Part shown: positions 1 to 7,723 of the stretch, in pieces
Numbering within the stretch: position 1 is the first letter of the stretch
Layout: every line of letters begins with the position of its first letter
Assembly: GCA_003427395.1 (NCBI GenBank)
Contig: BFEA01000191.1
Location: 608,262-639,565 of the forward strand
Direction of reading: 5' to 3'
Length of the DNA stretch: 31,304 nt
From: Chara braunii
Lineage: Eukaryota; Streptophyta; Charophyceae; Charales; Characeae
Notes under the pieces: generated by a model
What the model was told of the DNA's origin: nothing
Seen by the model: only the letters and a program-made list of their open reading frames with translations
The model's database searches: none
Position numbers and translations under genes: made by a program

Positions 1-26
1 AAAAAAAAAAAAAAAAAAAAAAAAAA
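1..26. repeat. poly(A) run at window edge
   Basis: An uninterrupted A run opens the window. It could be the tail of a retroposed sequence lying to the left or a simple homopolymer. Positions 27-185 hold AT-rich sequence in which I recognise nothing. Confidence 0.8.
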
Positions 27-215
27 GATATATGAAAATCTAATACAACACTTTTATTGACTTGAAATGAAAAGATTTGCCCACAAGTTTGTGGGTTTGC
101 CAACGAATCACACCATCAAGACAAAATCATTAAACCTTAATCTTTCCCTGGCGGTCCTAGAGAGTCAATTTCTCTTGACTTTACAGACATGTGTAAGCTG
201 AGAAAGAATGGGTAG

Positions 216-748
216 TCACAAGTTATGGTGATTGTTGACCGCTTTTATATTGTTGAGCGCTTTAATAAGTTTCTAAATCTGATTCCATTGCGACCCCACA
301 TCCCAACCAATCTTGCAATTTGTGACTTTCAAGGGAAGTACATTCTGCAATATGGCCCGCAATAAAAACTCTTCTGAGTGATCGGGACACCCGACTCACA
401 AGTGAAGATTAAAGGGACTTCACTTTACAGCTTTACGATATCAAACTAAGAATTATATGTGGTCAACATCCCGAAGTCAATGGTTCGATTGATGAGATCA
501 AGCAGACTGTTACATAACTTCTTTGTGCTCTTTATCATTCTAGATCAGGAAACATGAAATAAAGAGTCATATGTGGTGAAGGGGTTGTACAACAACTTCA
601 TTCTCTAGTACAATACTACAATCCTTATAAGGTTCTGAAAATGGTGGGGAATGACTGCTTTGGTCCTTTGTATGTGATTGGCGTGCCTCCTCATCTGCTC
701 ACGCATTCGGTCATTTACGCGTCTCATCCCTCCTACTACCAATGATAG
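216..748 (+). pseudogene. decayed Ty3/gypsy integrase relic
   Basis: Integrases of Ty3/gypsy elements insert retrotransposon cDNA. Here the core can be followed through several frames. From 216 a frame reads SQVMVIVDRF, matching the segment around the first catalytic Asp. After a frame change near 375, SDRDTRLTS matches the second catalytic Asp segment (typical form SDRDxRFTS). QHPEVNGSIDEIKQT follows in the place of the Glu helix, where the usual TE after NGQ is not kept. Near 655-745 GPLYVIG and PPHLLTHSVIYASHPS resemble the integrase C-terminal tail. Stops and frame changes break every stretch, so it is a dead fragment with no RT or LTR beside it. The assignment rests on motif order and spacing; the exact family is unknown. 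Confidence 0.7.
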
Positions 749-1075
749 TCACGAGCTGCATAGCATGGCGAACGTGTTCGCAACCCTTCTCATTTGGGCG
801 AACGTGTTTGCACGAACATGTCATGAACACGTTTTCGAGGCCCGCGAACAGGATTCGCATGGGCCGGTACCGGTCACCGACGGGGTTCTGGAGGGGCCTG
901 CAGTGCGCCTGTCGTCATTTATTGGGGGGGGGCGGGCGCGGAAATCGAGTCCACGCTGAGGCGGGGACGGGGAAGGGTCTGTTTCGAATTCAAATCCGTT
1001 TGAAACTACCCACGCATAGCTCAACGCTCCGGCTGCTGCGACGTGAGGCACCCGTAGGGGCCATAACTGTCAACT

Positions 1076-1078
<3 letters not shown>
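749..1078. other. unique GC-rich spacer, no gene seen
   Basis: No reading frame here looks like a protein. The stretch repeats words around GCGAACGTGTTCG, which also appear in the duplicated module at 9600-9640 and 10180-10210, so it is probably repeat-derived. Confidence 0.4.

Positions 1079-1158
<80 letters not shown>
1079..1158. repeat. (GA)n microsatellite, about 80 bp
   Basis: Perfect alternating AG for about 40 units, ending at the first base of an R1 repeat copy. Confidence 0.97.
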
Positions 1159-1161
<3 letters not shown>

Positions 1162-1310
1162 ATGTTGCTTGTTCCACAAGCGAAACTGTTTCATTCTTGG
1201 GCTGTCTTAACTCAAGGGCTTTCATTGTCAGTACAAGATTGAATATGCTTTGATTTTGAATCTGCTTATCTGGGTGGAATGGGGGTTGTTAAGGCGACGT
1301 GTGTGTCTGT
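1159..1310 (+). repeat. dispersed repeat R1, copy 1
   Basis: The segment starting TTCATGTTGCTTG and ending GGCGACGTGTGTG is found again at 6529-6700 (plus), in part at 9861-9941 (plus) and inverted at 7099-7175. It is always next to a GT or GA tract. It shows no coding capacity. It forms the left flank of the LTR element at 1316-6435. Confidence 0.85.
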
Positions 1311-1315
1311 ATGTG

Positions 1316-2497
1316 TGTCCCATACCGTAATGGTGTAGATTAGAACAAGAACCGACCTCTCTCACATAGTACAAGATAACGCAGCGAAAGGCTAATATAC
1401 CAATGATCCGAACAATCGATCTTGCAATGCAGACCAAACATACATCATCATCATTCCATGGTGTGAAGGGGCCTAACCCTCAGATAGGAAAAATGCGCCA
1501 GTCCCAAACCATACACAGACGAAGAAGAGGGGGGTTAGATGAAGAAGAGGGGAAGATAGGAATGTCGTCAACACCAAGTCTTTTGTACAGGTCCCAAATA
1601 ATCCCTCGTTCAACGTCTCAATCCCAATGTAGAGTCTGGATCCAAACGTCGTCAAGTCCCAAAGTCACCAATCCCTCTCTCTCTCTCTCTCGTAGTCTGC
1701 AGATACCGAGAAGTTAAGTAGCAAGAGGGTGAGGGAGAGATGGTGGACTTAGAAGAGGAAGAAGAAAAACTCTCTCACTCTCTCAGTCCGGTACTAACCT
1801 GTGCAGGTGGCGCGTTGTTGCAGGTACATTGAAGACGAAGCTGGAGCTATGGCGCCACCCTGGCCTCCGCCAACCGTCTCTCTCTCTCCAACCTACTTTA
1901 TCTCCTAATAGCGCCCAACGCTGAATACTATTGCTAATGCTATTACTATTACTGCAGCGCTCCTCCAAGGTGCTGCTCCCGAATCCTGAAGACTGCCTCC
2001 TGCCTCCTGCACGTGAAGTGCTTAGGAAGTCCCTATGAACTACCTCGTGACTACCTGCAGCCTGCAGGCCGGGACAGTCTTATATAGTGCTGGCCCATTC
2101 AGGAGGTTGCTCTTGCCAATGCCAAAACGTGCCAGACCCTGGCGTTGAAGTTCAAACAAAGGTTGTCTTGAAAAAGGCCCAAAATGACCTGTACTAAAAC
2201 CATGGTCTGGTGCCTTAGTTTCAAGGTAGGTCGACTTCATGAGGGCCCGAAAATGACCCTCGTTTTCATGCTTTTAGGCTGAAACGACACACGGCATGTA
2301 AGCCCTCGTTTTCAACCTTTTAGGCTGAAACGACACAGGGTCTGTAGGCCCTCGTTTTCAGGCTTTTGGGCTGAAACGACACAGGGTCTGTAGGCCCTTG
2401 TTTTTAGGCTTTTAAGTTGAAATGACACAGGGCCTTTAGGACCCTGAATTTCCGTCTGGTCGGGCCTTGCAGGTCCGTGTGGCTGCGCATTATGGCA
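1316..2497 (-). repeat. 3' LTR
   Basis: About 1,182 bp. On the minus strand it starts TGCCATAATGCGCAG after a purine tract and ends GGTATGGGACA. It contains a TATA-like TATATAAG (2079-2086), four copies of a roughly 48-bp tandem unit in U3 (about 2250-2440) and a CT microsatellite near 1676-1692. It aligns along its length with 5090-6435, with scattered substitutions; the size difference comes from the number of U3 units. Confidence 0.85.
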
Positions 2498-2510
2498 CTC
2501 CCCCCCTCTT
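2498..2510 (-). other. polypurine tract of the LTR element
   Basis: On the minus strand AAGAGGGGGGGAG lies directly before the TG that opens the 3' LTR, where the plus-strand primer of LTR elements is expected. Confidence 0.75.
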
Positions 2511-2544
2511 TGAAAGACGACCGAGCTTACCTGCGAGCTATGTT

Positions 2545-2660
2545 GCACGCCCGGTCATGACCGGGGATGAAAAATCGGCCGTGGTCATGGCCGAGGGCTG
2601 AATCGGTCGGGTTCGGCCACGGCCGACCAGCCAAGTTTGGTGCAGCATTTATTTTTCATA
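2545..2660. repeat. GC-rich CGGCC-type repeat module, copy 1
   Basis: Short words such as GGCCACGGCCGACC and CCGGTCATGACCGG recur in both orientations. Related modules lie at 3540-3705 and 10548-10715, each beside the TG/AATC cassette. No coding signal. Confidence 0.6.
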
Positions 2661-2759
2661 TTTTAGCACACAAAAAAAATATACATATATGGGCGTGTAG
2701 GGCTAAAGAAACCCTACACGCCCATATTTTTGTTGGGGGCATTGTTGTTTTCTATTGCA

Positions 2760-2833
2760 TAAAAAAAAAAAAAAAAAAAAATAAAAAAAAAAAAAACCCG
2801 TTTCGAAACCCCGCACAAGTATGTGTGTGTGTG

Positions 2834-2872
<39 letters not shown>

Positions 2873-2973
2873 GGGGGTGGGGGTGGGGGGCGTGACCCCG
2901 TCCCCACCAATCAATCAATCAATCATTCAATCAAAAAAAAAAAAAAACGAGAAAATGGGCTTTCAAACCCCGC

Positions 2974-3025
<52 letters not shown>

Positions 3026-3123
3026 TCGGGCGGGGGTTGGGGGGGCGACCCCTCCCCCACCAATCAATCAATCAATCAATCAATCAACAAAAAAAAACGA
3101 AAAAATGTGCTTTCAAACCCCGC

Positions 3124-3198
<75 letters not shown>

Positions 3199-3316
3199 TG
3201 CCAATGTGTATGCAAATTTGTGAGTGTGTATGTCAAAGAACAACTTATTAACATGCATACAGATACACACTCGCATACCTGTCTCTTATACACATCTAGA
3301 TGTGTATAAGAGACGG

Positions 3317-3350
<34 letters not shown>

Positions 3351-3420
3351 TTGGGTGGGGGTGGGGGGAGCGACCCCTCCCCCACCAATCAAAAAAAAAA
3401 AAAAAAAAAAAGAAACTGAA
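2760..3420. repeat. tandem compound cassette: TG tract, G-rich block, AATC array, A-run
   Basis: Four successive units of roughly 150 bp share one order. Each has CTTTCAAACCCCGCGCAAG or a similar lead, a TG tract (2822-2870, 2979-3024, 3127-3194, 3318-3350), a G-rich block such as GGGGGTGGGGGGCG followed by CCCCTCCCCCACC, an AATC array (the fourth keeps a single unit) and an A-run. The third and fourth are separated by unique sequence and a synthetic adapter. Long Cys-Val or His-Thr frames here come from the microsatellite and are not proteins. The same cassette appears inverted at 10738-10937 and around 14821-15172. Confidence 0.85.
3279..3316. other. Nextera/Tn5 mate-pair junction adapter left in the assembly
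   Basis: The 19-bp Tn5 mosaic end (3279-3297) is followed directly by its reverse complement (3298-3316). This is the Nextera circularisation junction, matching 37 of 38 expected bases, with A to G at 3315. Its translation gives the contaminant peptide VSYTHLDVYKRQ. It is synthetic, so the join between 3278 and 3317 cannot be trusted. Confidence 0.96.
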
Positions 3421-3539
3421 AAAAATCATTTTTTTTTTCGGCCCCAAAATTATCCGCCCCCCCTCAAAAAATCCCCAGATTCCGCCCCCCCGTTGTTGAA
3501 GTTCTTATGTTTTTTTTTTTTTGCGAGGGGGTAGGGGAG

Positions 3540-3705
3540 CCCCCCCTGACTCGAAACCCGCTCCCCGCCCCCCAAACCCCCTCCCCGATCGGCAGCGGCC
3601 TCGGCCGAAAGTTCGTGGCCGGAGCGGCAATGACCGGAGGGGTCCCGCCCACGGCCGGCGGTTGCGGCCATGCCCGAACTCGGCCGCGACCAAGGGGATA
3701 GTCTA
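3540..3705. repeat. GC-rich CGGCC-type repeat module, copy 2
   Basis: GC-rich block with repeated CGGCC and CCGGAG words. It is related to 2545-2660 and 10548-10715. Overlapping open frames on both strands reflect base composition only. Confidence 0.55.
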
Positions 3706-3779
3706 CCTGCAAGGGCGAAGCTGCATGTCGGAGGGAGGGACCAAAGTCGGAGTGGGAGGGTCAGGTTTGTGAAGCTTCC

Positions 3780-4464
3780 TTAGCTAGTCTTCGTCACTCG
3801 TAGTCGGCGTAGATCGACGGTGTAGATGCTTGCAAATTTGTTGGTGTCCAAAATGTCGAAGGACACGGCCTCGCTTGCATGCTGGGCGAAGTACCTGGGA
3901 ACGGAATCAATGCAGCAGTCGATGGACTTGAGCGTATGACCGTCTGCCAACGTGACTTGCGTGGGCTGCGACTTCCTCCGAAACGTGTGGCCGCAAGCCA
4001 GCGCATACCAGAAAATCTTGGCTCATGTGGTTGCGAGTAGCTCCGCAATCGATGAAAGCGCTGCAGGTCGCCTCTCCGATATGAATGCTTACGTACAACA
4101 ATGGCGCGTCGATGTCATCGTACCGTTGTGTCTTGAACTCGTGGTCGATCTTAAAAACGTAGTCTTGAAGGTCGACCTCTACTCCGACGTCCATCAACGG
4201 AGCTGGTACTGCGGTGTGCAAGTAATCCCGCTATTGTGCCTTGAGCACGTTGCAATGCCGTTTCGACAATCGACTGGACGGGGGAAGGGGCATCCATTGG
4301 AAGTCCGTGAACATCAACAGGTCGAGCTCCTCAAGTCTTGACCATGACGTCGAATCCCCTACGAAAGTTGGCAGCCACGCTGCTGCATCAGTTGCCGATG
4401 GTGGTGAAACCGTGTATGCGGTGGATTGTTGCTCGTGGAGTGGTTGGTCCAACGGTGGGACCAA
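3780..4464 (-). pseudogene. gag-pol fragment with Ty3/gypsy aspartic protease
   Basis: The retrotransposon protease cuts the Gag-Pol polyprotein. In the frame at 3907-4221 residues LLYVSIHIGEATCSAFIDCG precede ATRNHMSQDFL. This is the flap-strand and active-site block of the RVP family, with DCGA in place of the usual DSGA or DTGA. Downstream, near 3965, the reading moves to another frame carrying VTLADGHTL, then VPRYFAQHASEAVSFDILD, the expected C-terminal half, and ends at a TAA at 3780-3782. One frameshift near 3985 therefore splits the protease. The frame at 4231-4464 lies upstream in the same direction and is probably the preceding linker; it has no recognisable domain. No RT follows. 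It lies inside the element at 1316-6435 and is its only coding evidence. Confidence 0.7.
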
Positions 4465-5072
4465 GTGGACAGCGTAATCCTCGTAAGATTACCGAGGACT
4501 TGCGACATGCGCCTCCTCCCTAGATGTGTAGGAGGCCACTAGCAAGGCGACCGGAAGGTAACCGACCAAACTGTACTTTCCTCCCGGTCCTAATCAACAG
4601 AAAAATAAAAAAATAAAAATAAAAGAAGAGGATCACCCTCCCCCTTTTGTTTTTCTTTTTTTTTTGGATATCTGTCGATTGGCTATGAGTGAGGCAGTTT
4701 AGAGGAGTACTATGAGCGAGATCTAGGCAAGGTTCCGCAAAGTTTCGGCTTTAAATAAAAATGCGATCTTGATTTTTTTTGTATTTTTTTTTGCGTGAAA
4801 TAGACTGGAGGTTCCACTTCCAGAGAAGAATATATCCAGTCCGAGAATATGACAACCTCCCTAGTTCACCTAATATGCCCAGAGTAAAACAGAAAACGAA
4901 ATGCTAATACCGTCGTTGCGAAAAAGAGGAAAAAAAAAATAATAAATTGCAGAGATTTGACGAAGTCCTACTTGATTTACTAATAAACAATCAATCAATC
5001 AATCAATCAATCAACAATCAGTAGATCAAGCAAGCTGGCTACTTGATTGGGAGGATCCTCTGATTGAGAGGT
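4465..5072. other. leader region of the LTR element, no gene seen
   Basis: This is the stretch between the 5' LTR/PBS and the gag-pol fragment on the minus strand. It is A-rich with short homopolymers and an AATC array at 4989-5015. I see no coding frame, so the gag N-terminus has been lost or is too diverged to see. Confidence 0.45.
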
Positions 5073-5086
5073 CCGCACCGATACCA
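5073..5086 (-). other. PBS-like site (variant of initiator-Met type)
   Basis: Three bases inside the 5' LTR end the minus strand reads TGGTATCGGTGCGG. The common plant gypsy PBS, complementary to initiator tRNA-Met, is TGGTATCAGAGCC. The first 7 bases agree and the rest drift, so the primer is uncertain. Confidence 0.6.
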
Positions 5087-5089
5087 AAC

Positions 5090-5442
5090 TGTCACATACG
5101 ATAATGGCGCACACCAGAACAAGAACCGACCTCTCTCACATAGTACAAGATAGCGCAGCGGAAGGCTAATATACCAATGATCCGAACAATAAATCTTGCA
5201 ATGCAGGCCAAACATACATCATCATCACTCCATGCTGTGAAGGGGCCTGGCGCTCACACAGGAAGAATGCACCAGTCCCCAACTATACAGAGACGAAGAA
5301 GAGGGGGGTTGGACGAAGAAGAGGGGAAGATGGTAATGTCGTCAACACCAAGTCTTCGGTACGGTTCCCAAATAATCCCTCGTCCAACGTCTCAATCCCA
5401 ATGTAGAGTCTGGATCCAAATGTCGTCAAGTCCCAAAGTCAC

Positions 5443-5483
<41 letters not shown>

Positions 5484-6435
5484 AGTCTGCAGATACTGAG
5501 AAGTTAGGTAGCGAGAGGGTGAGGGAGAGATGGTGGACTTACAAGAGGAAGAAGAAGAACTCTCTGTCTTTCTCTCAGTCTGGTACTAACCTGTGCAGGT
5601 GGCGCCTTGTTGCAGGTACATCGAAGACAAAGCTGGAGCTATGGCGCCACAGGCAAGTCTCGCTGGCCTCTGCCAACCATCTCTCTCTCTCCAACGCTAC
5701 TCTAGCTCCTAATAGCGCCCAGCACTGAAGACTACTGCTAACGCTACTACTACTACTGCAGCGCTCCTCCAGAGTGCTGCTGCCGAATCCCGAAGACTGC
5801 CTCCTGCCTCCTGCACGTGAAGTGCCTGGGAAGTCCCTATGAATTACCTCGTGACTACCTGCAGCCTGCAGGGCGGGCCAGTCTTATATAGTGCTGCCCC
5901 GTCCAGGAGGCTGCTCTTGCCGATGCCAAAACGTGCCAGACCCTGGCGTTGAAGTTCAAACAAAGGTTGTCTTGAAAACAGGCCCACAATGGCCTGTGCT
6001 AAAACCCTGGTCTGGTGCCTAAGTTTCAGGGCAGGCCAACTTCATGAGGGCCTGAAAATGGCCCTTGTTTTCAGGCTTTAAGGCTGAAATGACACAGGGA
6101 CTGTAGGCCCTCGTTTTCAGGCTCTTAGGCTGAAATGACACAGGGCCTGTAGGCCCTCGTTTTCAGGCTTTTAGGCTGAAATGACACAGGGCCTGTAGGA
6201 CCTCGTTTTCAGGCTTTTAGGATGGGCCTGTAGGCCCTTGTTTTCAGGCTTTTNGTTTTCAGGCTTTTAGGCTGAAATGACACAGGGCCTGTAGGACCTC
6301 GTTTTCAGGCTTTTAGGATGGGCCTGTAGGCCCTTGTTTTCAGGCTTTTGGGCTGAAACGACACAGGGCCTGTAGGGCCCTGAATTTCTGTCTGGTCGGG
6401 CCCTGCAGGCCCGTGTGGCTGCGCAGTATGCCGCA
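5090..6435 (-). repeat. 5' LTR
   Basis: Minus-strand start TGCGGCATACTGCGCAG, end CGTATGTGACA. TATA-like TATATAAG lies at 5883-5890. A CT microsatellite lies at about 5446-5480, expanded relative to the 3' LTR. The U3 tandem unit (GTTTTCAGGCTTTTAGGCTG and following bases) is present in more copies than in the 3' LTR, but part of this excess is an assembly duplication around the N at 6254. As the upstream LTR it would drive transcription toward lower coordinates. Confidence 0.85.
6159..6349. other. one-N join flanked by identical 95-bp copies
   Basis: Bases 6159-6253 and 6255-6349 are identical and are separated by a single N at 6254. This is how two contigs look when their overlapping ends were abutted but not merged. 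The true sequence probably contains one copy. Confidence 0.85.
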
Positions 6436-6528
6436 GTGTGTGTGTGTGTGTCTGTGTGTGTGTTTGTGTGTGTCTGTGTGTGTGTTTGTGTGTGTCTGTG
6501 TGTGTGTGTGTGTGTATATGTGCGTGTA
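6436..6528. repeat. (GT)n microsatellite with TCTG/TTTG interruptions
   Basis: Near-continuous GT with regular CT and TT interruptions. It is the right-hand target of the LTR element and leads into R1 copy 2. Confidence 0.93.
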
Positions 6529-6700
6529 GGGGTTTTCATGCTCCCATTGTGCTTCATGTTGCTTGCAACACAGGCGAAACTATTTCATTGTTGGGCTGTC
6601 TGAACTCAAGGGCTTTCGTTGTCGGTAATAGGATTGAATATGCTTTGATTTTGAATCTTCTTATCTGGGTGGAATGAGGGCTGCTGTGGCGACGCGTGTC
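6529..6700 (+). repeat. dispersed repeat R1, copy 2
   Basis: Begins GGGGTTTTCATGCTCCCATT and runs through TTCATGTTGCTTGCAACAC to GGCGACGCGTGTC, matching 1159-1310 in order. A MITE was inserted in its GT-rich end. Confidence 0.85.
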
Positions 6701-6704
6701 TGAG

Positions 6705-7020
6705 AACAGCAATTTAATCAAAAAGGACGTACTTGATTTTTTGAACGAAATTGAAATCTCATTTTTCGGTCAAAATTTCATGAAATCGAGGGCACGGGTT
6801 CTGAAAACGCCCTCCCGCCTCGATGTATCCGGATTTATACAAAGTACACGTACATCCAGGTCGGAAAAGAGTACGTGGACTTGAGCTAAGTCCAGATACG
6901 TCAAGGGGGTAGGGCGTTTTCAGAAGGCCATACCCTCAATTTCTTGAAGTTTTGGACAAAAAAAGAGATTTCAATTTGGTCCAAAAAATAAAATACGTCT
7001 GTTTTGACGAAATTGCTGTT
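6705..7020. mobile_element. 316-bp MITE with long inverted repeats
   Basis: The ends are AACAGCAATT and AATTGCTGTT, and the inverted repeat continues inward for about 120 bp with scattered mismatches, meeting at CTGAAAACGCCCT / AGGGCGTTTTCAG. The flanks are TGAG at 6701-6704 and TGAG at 7021-7024, a 4-bp target duplication. There is no coding capacity, so it would depend on a transposase supplied elsewhere. The superfamily is not clear from a 4-bp duplication. Confidence 0.88.
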
Positions 7021-7021
7021 T

Positions 7022-7024
<3 letters not shown>

Positions 7025-7069
<45 letters not shown>
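7025..7069. repeat. (GT)n microsatellite
   Basis: Perfect GT run. With the preceding TGTC it represents the GT tract that received the MITE. Confidence 0.95.
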
Positions 7070-7072
<3 letters not shown>

Positions 7073-7098
7073 TTGTGTGTGTTTTACATTTTCCTCAC

Positions 7099-7175
7099 AT
7101 CAGCCCCAATTCCACCCAGGTGAATAGATTCAGAATCAAAGCAGTCTTTATCCTATTGCAGGCAACGAGATGTCC
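7099..7175 (-). repeat. dispersed repeat R1, inverted partial copy
   Basis: CAGCCCCAATTCCACCCAGG and the following AGATTCAGAATCAAAGCA match the reverse complement of 6610-6690. The GT tract and the MITE therefore sit between two R1 arms in opposite orientation. Confidence 0.75.
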
Positions 7176-7723
7176 AACATATTAAAGCAATTTTATAATT
7201 AGACAGTTTTTGGTTGTTCTTGGGGTACCCCTTTCATTGTTCTTGCAGCTCCCCTTTTACTGTGCCTCTTACGCGCAAGGCTGCCCACGTTGATTGTGGT
7301 TGAGTGGCAGCTGCCCACATCCCCATGCTCCTCCACGGCCCACTTGCACGTGATTTCAGGAGGCAGAGTAAAAGGGAAGGTACGCTCCTGTGCATCTCTT
7401 CAGAGCTTCATACTCCTGTCCATTTCATTTCAGATCTTCAGCTTATACAGCCTTTGTGTCCGTCCTTCATCTTCATACTTCCGTTCATTTCATTTCTGAT
7501 CTTCATATCGTCTGCACTCTTAATGATGCTCATTCGTATGTATTTGTTAGTAGTACAAAGGGAGTGGAGGGGAGGGTGGAGGGCAAGGGATAGGGTTTCT
7601 CTCGGAGTATGGGGCAGGGGAGGTAGGGGCAATGGGAAGGAAAGAAATCTGTGGAGGGCAGGATAGAGTGACATGCAAGAGCAGGGGAAAGCTGTATGAC
7701 GGGTCTCACAGATTTCTAAATAT
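7176..7723. repeat. gene-3' spacer with a short tandem repeat
   Basis: The stretch after the stop of the minus-strand gene. TTCATTTCATTTC-A/T-GATCTTCA occurs at about 7425-7442 and 7489-7506, a 60-70 bp tandem pair. No AATAAA is evident on the minus strand. No other gene is seen. Confidence 0.5.

Larger units (their letters stand above)
1316..6435 (-). mobile_element. degenerate Ty3/gypsy-type LTR retrotransposon, minus strand
   Basis: Two clearly alignable direct copies (1316-2497 and 5090-6435) bracket an internal region in the arrangement of an LTR element read on the minus strand. Both LTRs begin TGC and end GACA on that strand. A PBS-like site lies 3 bases inside the 5' LTR and a purine tract abuts the 3' LTR. 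The flanking pentamers are ATGTG (1311-1315) and GTGTG (6436-6440), a possible 4-of-5 target duplication in a GT tract. Only a broken protease is left of the coding region; RT, RNase H and integrase are missing. Much of the interior (2545-3780) is now microsatellite cassettes. It is a non-autonomous remnant. Part of the interior may also be mis-assembled (adapter at 3279-3316). Confidence 0.8.

Noticed and set aside
2823-3251. Open frames of repeating Cys-Val or Thr-His (also 6267-6603, 9518-10094, 14527-15515)
   Set aside because: They are translations of GT/CA microsatellites and N runs with no flanking protein-like sequence.
5151-5161. TAGCGCAGCGG, a perfect match to the Pol III A box and to the initiator tRNA D arm
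   Set aside because: It lies inside the LTR in antisense, no B box follows at a suitable distance, and no tRNA fold is possible.
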